DNA from: Rhododendron vialii
Taxonomy: Eukaryota > Streptophyta > Magnoliopsida > Ericales > Ericaceae
Direction: 5' to 3'
Assembly: GCF_030253575.1 (NCBI RefSeq)
Contig: NC_080564.1
Span: 3,702,501-3,766,500, forward strand
DNA: 64,000 nucleotides
The notes beneath the pieces are model-generated. The model saw nothing but the letters and a program-made list of their open reading frames with translations. It did not search any database and had not been told where the DNA came from. The position numbers and the translations under genes were made by a program. Below, piece after piece: positions 33,901-45,562 of the stretch (within the stretch, counting starts at the first letter, position 1; each line of letters opens with the position of its first letter).

Positions 33901-34362
33901 CTAACTGAACCATCCACCATCGGTCGGGATATGGTTGATGGAAAACATATGGAAACTGGTGTTGGCCGAGCGTTGACTCAAGGGAATTCAAATAGGGGAA
34001 TAGGACACGCTCAAGGGACACCTCGGGGAAGTTCAAACCCGAACCGGAGCGCTTCGTCTGGATTTACAGGGCGGGACTCACATTCTAAATATGGTGGTGA
34101 GCGATTAGTGAGCCCAAGAGACCGGGCTTTCCAAAGCCCAAGAGACCAGAGCCCAAGAGACCGCGATTCAGGATTTAGCAGGGGTAGGCCTTCGGGGAAT
34201 AGTAGGCAGTCATCGTTTGGTGGCAGTAGTGGTGGTGTTGGTGGTGGTAGCAGCGGCGGTGGTTACTCCAGGCCACAGCCTAAAGGGCCGCGAGTTTGTA
34301 AATTTTTTGAAAGTGGGTATTGCAAGAAGGGAGCAGCTTGTAATTATTTGCATCAGCGATGA
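21964..34362 (+). CDS. PHD-SWIB-Plus3-GYF-CCCH zinc-finger chromatin protein (NERD / C3H44-like)
   Basis: Ten exons: 21964-22280, 22865-22944, 26153-26340, 28025-28940, 29030-29157, 30172-30231, 30335-30385, 30604-30674, 31793-31947, 32063-34362; 4266 nt, 1421 residues. Domains in order: basic KRKRGRPPKG segment; Cys-rich PHD region about 88-190 (VCFICFDGG, GWHICSSC, CYTC); SWIB about 309-384; Plus-3 about 445-575 (IKLIYLRRDLMESLL); GYF about 779-830 (LWHYRDPNGSIQGPF); long disordered Ser-rich stretch; RG/S-rich tail; C-terminal CCCH finger (C-x7-C-x5-C-x3-H). Arabidopsis NERD (At2g16485) with this layout links histone H3 binding and AGO2 to RNA-directed silencing; At3g51120 (C3H44) is its paralogue. 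The neighbouring UPF0183 gene matches the At3g51120-At3g51130 pair, favouring C3H44. One GW (Trp744) and one WG (Trp1089) occur in the disordered part. Intron 8 is AT-AC type. Confidence 0.95.
22383..22760. repeat. Internally repetitive, probably truncated hAT-like repeat in intron 1
   Basis: Begins TAGGGCTGATAAACGAACCG, resembling hAT termini, then contains two diverged copies of a unit with GTTAAAACTCG(C/T)TCAAGATCG (near 22430 and 22566) and ACTCGGCTTGTTAGGCTTAT (near 22491 and 22667). No matching right terminus or target duplication found, so it is likely a truncated element. Confidence 0.55.
24421..24683. mobile_element. Stowaway-like MITE in intron 2 of the PHD/CCCH gene
   Basis: Terminal inverted repeats CTTCCTCTGTTCCAAATTGC and, on the minus strand, CTGACTCCATTCCAAATTGC, flanked by TA on both sides (24419-24420 and 24684-24685). 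263 bp, no coding capacity. TA duplication and CTCC-type termini fit Tc1/mariner-derived Stowaway elements. Confidence 0.8.
26992..27221. mobile_element. Stowaway-like MITE in intron 3 of the PHD/CCCH gene
   Basis: Left end CTCCATCGGTCCCAAAGTTT and right end (minus strand) CTCTCCCCATCCCAAAATTT, both continuing into TAGTCCA; flanked by TA. 230 bp. The interior is AT-rich without an open frame. Confidence 0.8.
27695..27852. mobile_element. Short palindromic MITE-like element in intron 3 of the PHD/CCCH gene
   Basis: The 158-bp segment starts GGGAATTGATTTTCACACTC and ends with the inverse; the arms match for about 45 bp around a T-rich centre. Target duplication not clear, so the superfamily is unassigned. 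Confidence 0.7.
30675..31792 (+). other. U12-type AT-AC intron (intron 8 of the PHD/CCCH gene)
   Basis: The reading frame across exons 8 and 9 is preserved only if the intron begins ATATCCTTT (30675) and ends AC (31791-31792). ATATCCTTT is the U12-dependent AT-AC donor consensus. A branch-site match TTCCCTGAC (consensus TTCCTTRAY, one difference) lies at 31776-31784, its A nine bases before the last intron base. The join encodes KELRDCVEKLELL, the family sequence. No GT-AG alternative keeps both the frame and the LRDCVEK residues. Confidence 0.88.
31360..31429. repeat. 35-bp perfect tandem duplication inside the AT-AC intron
   Basis: CTACAATCAAGGATTTAGGG and the following 15 bases are repeated exactly with a 35-bp period. 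Confidence 0.9.
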
Positions 34363-35502
34363 TGGTTGTTCCCCAGATGCTGGGTCATTCATCTAGTTGT
34401 TGGAAAATGTTTTGAGAAGCAGCCTCATATTTCTGCTGTTGTAATGTGTAGTAACTTCATATTTTCATTTCATTTAGGAAGCGAAACTACAGTTATTTTT
34501 GTTTTAATGGGTGGATTAAAACTACATAGTTGGGTTATGTACCCAAAGGTTCTTCTAATCTCATATATTTTATAAGAGAGTCATTTCTTTTCTTTTTTTC
34601 TTTTTTATCGTAGAGAAATTTCGTATGATTGCGTTGGAAAATCTGTTTTTTTTGACAACATTTTTGTAGAAACCTGGTTAGTTGAAAGCTTTCGAGACTC
34701 GTTCCTTCAGTGGTTTTTTGAGGAAGAATATAGTAAAAGATGTTATTTTGAGTTTCTACAAAAAAGAAAATCTGCTATAAAATGATGCATAGTCTGACAG
34801 TTCTTTTTTTTTTCTTTTACGACTTTCAATTAGCAGTGTTATACAAATCTAATTCTAGGAATTTCGGACGTACCAAAAAAAAGTTAAAAATCTAATTCTT
34901 GAAATTCCACAAGGCATGTTACCAAATTAATGTAGCCAAAATGGCGTTGAGACTCGTTTCTGGTATATATTTTACAAAAAATAATGTTCAAAATTTTCTG
35001 CTAAAAACATGATAAAACCATGACTACTTTTGTAGACTTTTTTTTTAGTAATTACTTAAATTCCTACAAGAAAATGCAATATCCAAAACGGACCTAGGTC
35101 CTGCCTCCCCTAACCTAACATAAGTGTTGGTTTCATTCGGACCGTTCATACTCGGTTTATATATCACATCGACTGAATATCTTATATTTGTTCGGATAAG
35201 ATGAAATCTAAAAATTATTCATAACATGAATAGCCGAATATCCCAGATGAGATCAACACGCATGCCCAAGGACCGCAGGGCTTTCTCTTGGCCGTTTATA
35301 ACTGCTTCAAATAGTAGAATATTGAAGTGTAGACCTGATCAATTCTAAGCTTCTCTCCCACCCTTTAAAAAAAAAAGCTTCTCTCCCAAACCAAAGATGC
35401 CAAACGCATATCGGAAATTCAACAAATCTCCAATCGACATTCCCAATTCTCCCTGAATTTATAATTAAGCTAACAACTCGTTCCAGAGTCACCGCCACGA
35501 CG
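34363..35502. other. Intergenic region between PHD/CCCH and DUF726 genes
   Basis: Starts with the 3'UTR of the PHD/CCCH gene and ends with the leader of the DUF726 gene. AT-rich; no coding region, inverted repeat or tandem repeat recognised. Confidence 0.5.
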
Positions 35503-38500
35503 ATGTCGTCGTCGTCGTCAATGTTATCGCCGACTCAGAGGTACGCGGCCGGAGCCCTGTTCGGGATGGCCCTACGCCAGGCCCAGATCCACCAGACCCA
35601 CCCGTTGGGCTCCTCCGCCCCTTCCGCCGACGAGGATCCCACCGCGGATCGCATCAGCAGCGGCAGCAGTAGCGATTCAGTCGCCGAGGACCCACAGCTC
35701 TGGGTCCACGATTCTTCCGGACTCCTCCGCCCTATATTCCGGTAACCACTTAATAATTTCCATTTGTATACATGAAAATTCATGTACGTGTATACATATC
35801 CAGGAATTAGTCCAGGTGCGCCTATGAACACTCTGAATAGTAATAAAGAAACTCATGTACGTATATTACATTGGCTGATTGGTTTATCCGAGGAGTTTCC
35901 TTATTAGTTACTTGTTAGTGAAGGTACCCTTGTCTGAATTGCTGCTTTGAGCATTAGCTGAGGATGCAGCCCCCGCGTTTTATCTGATTTTTGGGCCTCT
36001 AAATTTCTTATTCTGTTATATTCTCTATACAAAGAATTAGTTGGATGGACTAGCTATGTTATCTAATGAATGTGATGTGGTGGATAAACTTGATTTTTGC
36101 CCCGTCGATAAGGATAAATTTGATTTTGCGAGCTAAAACTATTATTGTTGCTGCTAAAACTGCACGAGAAGAGTGATAATCGACTTGTACTTTTGAAATA
36201 ATGGGATGATCAAGTTTTTTGTACATATACTTTTGAATATTTATAATATTTCTCATAAAATTTGATTTTATTCTTCTGAAATTTTGAACTGTAAATTACA
36301 TACGGGCACCATTTGAAAAGTTCACTTTGGCCCCGAAATTTCAGAGTTGGCCCTGATTATTGCTAACAGGTAACTAGTTTCGTGTTGAGAAAATCTCCGG
36401 AAGGGGTAGAAAAATGAAATTGAGCTCCGTTCAGTTGTCAAAGATTTTTTGGAGGGAAGTTAGTACTGGAAATGTGATCACACACAGTAAAGGAAAATGG
36501 AGCAATTTTTTATGTCATTTGGCAAAGAATCCCATAATAAAGTTAGTATATAATTGTTTAGTTATGTGTTGAAATAAGTGAAAAGTAAGATTCTTGTGAT
36601 TTTTGGAGGACAAGTTGTTTTGAAAAACTGTCTACGGAGAAAATTAAGAATAAGTGCCCAACTTGCACAATCACCTACACAGACTAAAAACTGCAATGTA
36701 CAGTGTTTGGGCCTCCACAAATGTAAGTGTGCAAGTGTTTGTACTATCCTTCCATCCCTTTCCTCTCTTGACTACTGAATAGTGCCTAGGTGTTCACTGT
36801 TGTGGACCGAAGAACATTGGAATCTTCACCTTCTCTAATACAGCTATCCGTCATGGTAGGTTACTTTACTTTTCCTGGAAGATTTGACATTTACTGTGAG
36901 AATTATTTTCTTAAACTCTGAAATAAATTTTCAAGTAATCTTCTTTTGGGGTGGTGGTCAAAGTTATTTATCAAAATTGTCATGATCAGGTTCCTTGAGA
37001 TAGATAAGAATGCGTGGACTGGGCTTGAAGAAACTGCTGGGTCTTCTCCTGCCACACATCATATTGGAGCGGTAAGGTTTTCTGTCTATCTAACGAGCAC
37101 TTAAAGTGAAAAACTGAGAAAGAGTACCTACATTTTTCACTGTTTTCCTGTTCTCTTGTACGGCAAAACGGTAGTTGGAAGAGGTATCTCAAACATGCAA
37201 TTCAGAGGCTTTCATACGTGCAAACATGGAGTGGCATGCTGCCTTGGTTGCTAAGTCTAGTTGCTGGTGTCTATGTACCTTAGTATTGGTTGATCACTTT
37301 GGGAAATATAGGAGTTCGAAGTTTTTTAATATTACATTATTTTGGCACTCATGTATAATAATTGGAGGACTACAAATGATGCCCCCCGCTGGGGCAGGGG
37401 TGAGGAATACCCCCTGAACAGTTGCAGATTTGCCTACACATGCTTGATGTCATAGCTTAAAGATGACTTCTAATTCAGTCTCTACTTCCTAGTACAGTTC
37501 ATTGTTGCAGGGTGATTAAGTTGACAAAGGACCAACTTTTATCCCCTGGTTATGTGGGCAGTCATCCAGTTAGACATGTTATGTGATGTAGTAATCCCCT
37601 GGTTATGATGGGTTTTTCTTTCTGCCCTTATTTAACTTTAAAGCCCAATGTGGTTGCAAAACCACAGATTTTGAGATTCCATTCTTCAATTATGTTGCTG
37701 TTACACCCTTTCATGTTCTTATTCCTGATCTTTCATATGTATCCAATTCCATGTATCTTTTATAGTAGAGACTGAAAAGGTTGCTTCCCTAGAGAAGTAG
37801 AGCTTAAAATACTTTCCTTGGGTCTCCTTCATAGAAGACAATTCTGTCATTTCAATAAGTGCAACTGATGTCTGAAGCTCTTTTCCATACACCTCAGCCC
37901 CCATGCAGCTGTTCTTTACTTCGTTTCAGGTCTCATTTTATCTTAACAGCTTACTGCTCATGTTGTCACAGTTCTTGAGATTACTTTCAGAAGAAAGCAC
38001 CGATACTTCCTCAGAAATGAAGGACATGGAACTTGCCTTGTCAAAATCTGTTGATGTCATCGCACAAACCACGGAAACAACTCCTCCCGATTTTGAGCGT
38101 AAGATGGAAAAACATCGTGAGTATGAGCAAGAATGTCGGCAGAAATGTTCCACTGACATGCAACCAAACACTGAAGTGGAAACTATGCACCTTGAAATCC
38201 CAGAGGGGCCTAGTTGTAATATGATTGACGGTGAACAGACAACTAACCAAGCTGGGAGTAATATACATGAAAAACCACCAGAGGAGGTAACAATGCTTAG
38301 TTACCAGAGGAAAGTGACAGTGCTTTATGAGCTTCTTTCAGCTTGTCTAGCAGATATACCTGAAGACGGTAAAAAATCTAAAAAACGAAGGAGGGGCTAT
38401 GATGCTCGACATCGCGTAGCTCTGCGGTTGCTGACAACCTGGTTTGATATAAATTGGAATAAAATGGTTCGTATAAGCATATAAGCATGCATTTATCTGT

Positions 38501-41500
38501 TTCCAACATATACTGTACATGCCTTTTTGTTTTGGATTTTCGCTGGTGGTTGTAGCGCGACAAGCAATAAAACTTTTAAATATGCAGAATTTGCATTGTT
38601 GCCTCGTTATTGTCGAATCTGATTTATATGTATCGTAAGATTTTTCATAATGGTAGAAAAAGCCTATCATTAATGTCGCTAGACTGAAGGGCAACATGTA
38701 AGAACCCCAAAAGGAGTCCCGCACCGGTGAGATGTGGGAATATTGTGCAATATATGGCACCGCCCAACAGCTACTATTAACTCAAGGTTAATCATTTGAG
38801 TTGAGCCGCGTGGTTAGGCTAAGAGTTAAGTAGGTCAGCTGGCATGGGTCGTTGCAAAACATGAAACTTGAAATAGTTTGTTGCATTGGAAATCACTGTT
38901 CAAGTATAAAGCCTCCTCTTCTGGCTGTTATAAACATACTGGAGATCTAATGGACTAACTGGTTGTATAACGTAGGACACATGAGGAACATTGAATTAGC
39001 TCTTCAAATCTTTTTCCATGCACTTTATCCCAATATAGTAATTGGAATTGATAAAGACCCTTAGAGAAGCATCTGCTCATGATATTCTAGAAGGCTATAA
39101 CAAATTAAGGCTAACAGCAAGAATTCTCCTTAACTTCTTTTTCTTTCCCTGTTAAATAAAAAGAGGACTAGTTTCCCTTACTATGTCATAACAATGCAGG
39201 GTAGGATGCCACGTGTAACTTTCTACAAGCATTAATATTTCATGGAAGTCTCCGTTACTGTTAAGTTCCTTGTTTCCTTTTTCATTAAAGGTTTCCACAA
39301 GCTTGATATTTGTTTGTTGGGCCCATTTCTAACAGCTTGAGTCTTCAGGACAGTTGGTAAGTGGTAACTTGACGTGGAATCTCATCTTTCATTGTAGTAA
39401 GTCTTTGGTTGCTACTTCTCAACATGTGATCTGATTTTCCGTTATTAGGAGTCTTTGGTCCGAGATTATCGGTTTGCATTTGTCCCTTGTTAAGATTGAG
39501 CCCTGTGGTCTGTGTCTTTGACTCTTTATGCACCACATTCAGTACAAGGGCGTGTTATTCTAGTTGCCTTTCCACCGTGTGAGGTGGGGTTGCACTTTTG
39601 GGGCGTTGGAAGCCTGATTTCTTAAACTGTAGAAGGAACATAAATATCATGAGAGTTTTAATTTCTTGGTTTGGAGTGAGGAAGGCCGAGATTAATGCTT
39701 GTACTAACAGCTGCCCTGATTGCCTCACTATCATTGAGACTACAACCACTTCAGGTCATAGATTGTATCACTACTTGAAAAGGGATCACTCTAGCTTGTT
39801 TGACCCTCAAATAAAATTCCTCTTTGCAGGAAGCGGTTGAGATTATGGTTGCTTGCTCTGCGATGGCTATCGTGAAAGAGCAACAATCAAAAGAAGAAGA
39901 AACCCAGTCACCAAAAAGCTCTTGGGCCAAGTGGAAACGTAGAGGAATAATAGGTGCAGCTGCATTAACGGGAGGAGCATTACTGGCAATTACTGGTGGT
40001 AAGATAACTTAAGCTAGGCTTATGAAAAATGTAAATCACATAAATTCGCATTGTCAAACAAGTTTCAAATGGCATGAGTGTTTTTTCCTGATGAATTTAT
40101 ACTCTCTCTTTTTTTTGTGCAATAGGGTTGGCTGCTCCAGCTATTGCTGCGGGTTTAGGTGCTTTAGCGCCTACATTGGGAACTCTCATTCCAGTGATAG
40201 GAGCAAGTGGGTTTGCTGCAGCTGCAAGTGCTGCAGGAACTGTTGCTGGCTCTGTTGCAGTGGCTGCATCCTTTGGAGGTGAATGCATACTCATTTTTAT
40301 TTCTTGGGTTGTAAAAGGTATACTTTGAAAGAGTTATATTTTGTCCGCTTGGCAAAGTGCTTAAAAATCTAAAATAGTTGTGGTGGATATTTATATGTAC
40401 AAAAGTTAATCCAACCAATGGCGAGAGCTTCATGGAGAGATCTGAAATCTGGCTTTGTACAAAGTGCAAATTTACTGTATGGCTAGTTGATGTATTAACT
40501 GGTAAATGAAGTAAAGAGTGTTGCTTGTGTAGTGTTTGCTTCTGTCGTAATTTTGAACTAATTCATGGATAAGTGAATGCTGGGAAGAAGGGTTATAGTG
40601 GCACACTTCAAAATTTCCACTATGAAACTGTCTTTTGTGCTTACATTTTGATCAAACCAGCTGCTGGAGCTGGACTTACTGGGAGTAAAATGGCTAGGAG
40701 AACTGGAAGCGTTGATGAATTCGAGTTCAAAGCTATTGGGGAAAACCACAACCAAGGCGTGAGTTCTTTAGCTTGCATTATCCAACTACGGGCCCCTTCA
40801 CACTTAAAAACCTTTCAAAATAGAATTGCAAAAATACAATGCCTGAATTGTTTTACCTGTGCCTATGTGAGTATTTGGAAGTGGAGAAACTTAGAGCTTG
40901 TTTTTCTTCCTTCCATTTCATGTGTGTAATGCTTCTCTTCGAATGAATCTATATTAGAAGTTGTTATTCCGTTTGACCAAAAAAAAAAATTCTGTATTAG
41001 AAGTTCAATTCTCATTAAAGTTCTCTTGTCAGCGGCTTGCAGTTGAAATATTTGTGTCAGGATTTGTTTTTGAGAAGGAAGATTTCATAGAGCCCTGGGA
41101 AGGACGGCATGATAACTTGGAAAGGTATACCCTTATTTGGCTTCTTCCTAAACTACTTTATTGTGCATTTACCTGTCCTGCTACATCTAGGTTGGGTCCT
41201 ATTACTTCCAGAGAGTTGCGATGATAACTTGAATGTGACCTATATGTTGAATTTTTATTTGTTTTTGTTCTTTTAAGTACCTATGCTTGGTTATTTTGGA
41301 ACTCTTCAGAGTTCTCTCAATGGTATGCATGGTACATCATATACCAGTTTTTTCTTTCACTCCCTCAAAGGTGGTTAAACAATTGAAGACCCCGACAAAT
41401 TGTTTTCCGTACTGTTACCAATTGCTTATTGCTTTTGTTGCTTTGCTTTGAACAGTCTGATTGTCTACAGTATATAATAGCTCATGTTACCAGGCGAATA

Positions 41501-44385
41501 CGTAATTATCTTCTTTAAATTTTAGTTTGATCTAAGTGAAGTCCTATTGAGTCTGGGATCCATGTTTAAATTTGCTTTGTAGGTTGCACTAGATGATTTT
41601 TTGTTTTAAATTTTCATCTTTATCCTTTTTAGTTTGCTCATCATCTCATTGGAGATTATTCACTCCTTACCTTCTGCTATCATTTATGATATTCCTAGTA
41701 TCACCTGGAAATACAGACCCAAATGCATACGCAAACCCTCTATTCTTGCAAACACTAAAACACACAAATCAACACTATTACCATTCCAAATACTTCCAGT
41801 TTATAAGACACAGAAAATCTGTTACTTGCGTTGCCATGAGAGCTCTCTCTTCCAAAGGAACACCTGTCGAAGCTATGTTTGGTTTACTGTGTGCCCATGG
41901 TCTAGTTGGATAAGGGCAGGAGGTGGTCTGGTTCTGCTGTCCGCTTTCCTGCATGGAGATTGTCATGTCTTGGTATACTAGATATGCTTGGCTTCGTGAA
42001 CTTGTTGAGCTTCATTTGCCTTCTGTCTCATTTCGGTTTTTATGTGGTCAGTGTTTTTCTTTGAATCAGAACCGCCATGTAAAAAAGGGCAACCATTGCT
42101 TTCATGTTTCTCACAATGCTAATGTGTTTTTAGGTATGCACTGCAGTGGGAGTCCAAGAATCTGATTGCTGTAAGCACAGCAATTCAGGACTGGCTAACT
42201 TCAAGTAATTCATCAGCCTAGCTTAGTACTAAAATTAGCTCCCCATGCGACCACGATTGTGGACAATATTGACATTACTGCTTCTTGTTACAGGAGTTGC
42301 TATGGAGTTAATGACGCGAGGTGCCATGATGACTGTATTAAGCACACTTTTCGCGGCATTGGCATGGCCAGCAGCGTTACTCTCTGTCACTGATTTGATT
42401 GACAGCAAATGGGCCATTGCTTTGGACAGGTTTGTCTTTTCACTTGACAGTAGAAGGAAAAGGCTGAAAGGGAAGAGGGAAAGAAATTGCCCTCTATGTC
42501 TTAGTTTAATTTCTTCAATTTTGGAATGGGGCTGGTGTTGAAGAAACGTAATGTCCAAATGTGTGTCCAATACAGAATACTAGCTGAAAGATTGTGTTGG
42601 AAGATTGCACAAAATTGAAATTTGAGTTCATCGCATGTCATTATAGAATTTCAAGTCATTATTAGCTCACAATAATCTACAAACCTTTTCTAAAATTCAC
42701 AAACAAAAAACACATTTTTGAGAAATGATTCATTGTATCCGACTTGTGCTTTATTAGGTTGGATCTCACTTCAAAAATTTCTGTATGGAAAAGACTGCGT
42801 TTGCCCTTCCTGTTACCCCGACTCCCCATCATCCCTCAAAAAGTTTCATTTTTCCCCCCGTAGATCTGATAAGGCTGGAAAGCTGCTTGCGGAAGTGTTG
42901 CTAAAAGGATTGCAAGGGCAAAGGTATACATGGCTTTTCAAAATTGCTCCATTGTCTTAGGAACATTGGGGTTTCGCAGTATGTCGAGTTCTATTATTGG
43001 CTGCTCAGTGCTCACAATGTTTTCAGGCCTGTGACACTTGTAGGTTTCTCACTGGGAGCACGAGTGATTTTCAAGTGTCTCCAGTATTTGGCTGAAACTG
43101 AACATAGTGGTAAATAATATCAGTCGCTAAGCATTATTTGTGCAGCAGTTGTTTGGCTTGCTCAAATGATCCTGATGTACTTCTGCTGAATTTGGCAGCT
43201 GGACTTGTAGAAAGAGTTGTTCTTCTTGGGGCACCAATTCCAATTAAAGATGAGAGCTGGGAAGCAGCTAGAAAGGTAGTTGGAGTTCTGTTTTTACTTT
43301 CTTAGTTTTTTTCCCTAGCTGTGCTTCTTTCTAACAATCCCAACACTCTTTTATGGAGTATTTAGCTACCTAATGCTGTTTTGCAGATTGTGGCTGGGAG
43401 ATTTGTGAATGCTTATTCTACTAATGATTGGATGCTAGGAGTTGCTTTCCGTGCTAGGTATGCAATAAAGGCAAGAACACTAGACATAAATCTAAAAACT
43501 TAGAAGCTATTTGAAAATGGCACACTTAGGCAGTTATATTCTCAATTGCAATAATGTGTTGGACTGATTTGATAATTCCAAATTACTTGGGCTACATTGA
43601 GTGGCTGGAAAAGGAACTTTTGGACTGTTATAAGCTTAATCCCCAGGATAACTACATGCCTATGTGCACTGTGACTGATATAGTTGTATATGGGTATGTT
43701 TTGAAATGCATACATGCATGGTATGTAGATATAGAATTATAATTAGTTAAAAGCATATACTTGAAGGAAAGCTGTTGCACCATTTGCGGGCAAAGGACTG
43801 TAATCTTTGAATTTGATGAAGTAATGAACTATTTGTGGTTCATATTTCCTCTCATTCATTTCCTTTTGCCTCTGGTTCACACGCGCGCACATGTGGTGCC
43901 TCAGCCAGAAATGGTATGATGGCTCTCAAAACAAACGGGTCAAGATTCCCAGCCAAGGGGTATGAGTTATCTTATGTGCATGGCTGAGCCAGAAATGGTA
44001 CGACTGCTCTGAAAACAAACGGGTCAAGGTTCCCAGCCGAGGGGTATGAGTAATCTTTTCCTGTTTTGCTACTGAGATTTGACTGTTATATTTGCTCAGC
44101 CTGCTTACGCAAGGATTAGCTGGAATTCAACCAATTAATGTTCCTGGAATTGAGAATGTAGGTGTCTACTTCCTATCGAAATTTGTTACTGGGGATACTT
44201 CTTTTCCAATGCTTCTTTTTTTTACTTTTCACATTGAAATACATTTGGCTTTGGATTTGCAGGTTAATGTAACAGAACTCATCGAGGGTCACTCTTCTTA
44301 TCTGTGGGCTACCCAGCAGATACTTGAACAGCTTGAACTAGATGCATATTATCCTGTTTTTAGTAGCACTCTCGTCCGACCTTAG
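35503..44385 (+). CDS. DUF726 / TMCO4-like membrane-associated alpha/beta-hydrolase (At4g36210-like)
   Basis: Fifteen exons: 35503-35741, 36990-37071, 37972-38466, 39830-39998, 40126-40278, 40661-40758, 41033-41124, 42134-42204, 42294-42429, 42864-42923, 43027-43109, 43199-43275, 43387-43457, 44100-44157, 44263-44385; 2007 nt, 668 residues, all GT-AG. N-terminus SPTQRYAAGALFGMALRQAQ is family-typical. A Gly/Ala-rich hydrophobic block (about 305-380, GLGALAPTLGTLIPVIGA) should be membrane-embedded; a second hydrophobic stretch is AALAWPAALLSVTDLI. The hydrolase core has a nucleophile elbow GFSLGAR with Ser540 and a late candidate His in EGHSSYLW. A conserved FVNAYSTNDWMLGVAFRA segment follows. 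Yeast Mil1/Yfl034w and animal TMCO4 share this fold; the plant substrate is unknown. The exact frame closure and full family coverage make this a near-certain functional gene. Confidence 0.95.
43904..44071. repeat. 84-bp tandem duplication in DUF726 intron 13
   Basis: Two copies (starting 43904 and 43988) share GCCAGAAATGGTA, AAACAAACGGGTCAAG and GGGGTATGAGT with a few differences. The second copy ends shortly before the exon 14 acceptor at 44098-44099. Confidence 0.85.
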
Positions 44386-45562
44386 ATTTGGACTTGTTAT
44401 TGAGTTCAGCTCGGGTCTTCATTTCCTCATTCTCTGAGTGAGATCACCTTTGTTGTCAAATTCCTTGGCAACAGAACTGTAGATAAAACGTCAAAAGATC
44501 TTTCAACCTCATACATTTCACGGAAATAAAGCTATGCACGTAGATGCAACGGCGTATGTTTCCATTAAGTGTGCCCTTCAAAATGAGTTGTCATTTATTG
44601 TTGTAAAAAGAAAACAAAGAAACAGAAGTTCACCTGAAAGTTTGTTGTTTTTTTTCGGTCGGCGAAAGTCAGCATTGTTTCTTGCTATGATTGTTGTATA
44701 TAAAAACTATTGATATTCTCTTACCAATGCCTATTTGTAATTTCATATTTTCATGCCTAAACTCAGGCCCTGCAACATAACATTGACATCTTGGCTTGTA
44801 GGGAAGGTTGTCTGTTAACTGAGGGACACCAATCTGTTGTCTAATGCAACATAGCAATCGATAAAGGAAAAGAAAACAAAAGAAAGGGTATTTTCTTTTT
44901 GGTCTTGGGGTTTTTCAAGGGAAGCATTTATTCTTGTTGTACTTCATATTATTATTGCAATGCTATTATTTATAAAAATAGAAAACACATAGCGTATAGA
45001 ATATGGAGATGCTGGTAAGTTGTACCAGAATACACATTTTAAAAAAAATGGTATGCTTGATGGCATGTAAAAAACGAAATATGAAAACAATTAAAACAGT
45101 AAAACTCAAATGGTTATAATAAAGACATTACTCCCTCCGTTATGTGGAGGTAGTCCATTATGAGAAGCCGTGTGATTTTTAGATAAAAAAATAATAGAAA
45201 TACCGTCCAAATTTTAAAAAAAAAATTACGGAAAATTAAAGGACTAATTGGGACTTATAATTTCGTGTCAAGAAAGTCGTAAAATTATTCACAAAGTACT
45301 TTATTATTTTATGTGAAAATTACATACTTTTTTTTTAAAAACTTTTTTCCACTTTAAAATTGCAGTGGTGGCATTTTCCTAAAAAGAAGATGAAAGGGCA
45401 AAAGAAAAAAAAAAACAATTAAAATCTACCAAACGGCACCGTCCTGAGCTCGACAACACCCAACGACCAACGTTGGGGCCTGTCTGTCTGTCACGCTAAT
45501 TCCATCTAGAGAGAGAGAAACGCTTCGCTCGCAGAGATAGAGAGAGAGAGAGAGAGGGAGAG
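44386..45562. other. Intergenic region, DUF726 to DUF8204-like gene
   Basis: AT-rich. A Stowaway-like left end (CTCCCTCCGTTATG, after TA) occurs at 45131, but a matching right end is not clear before about 45360, so it is a relic at best. GA tracts at 45513-45520 and 45538-45556 lie in the probable leader of the next gene. Confidence 0.5.

Noticed and set aside
38690-38880. GC-richer patch in DUF726 intron 3 resembling an LTR or SINE fragment
   Set aside because: No termini, promoter boxes or duplication could be found.
41593-41981. Two overlapping frames of about 110 codons in DUF726 intron 7
   Set aside because: Both frames open in the same stretch, no family match, flanked by good splice sites of the surrounding gene.
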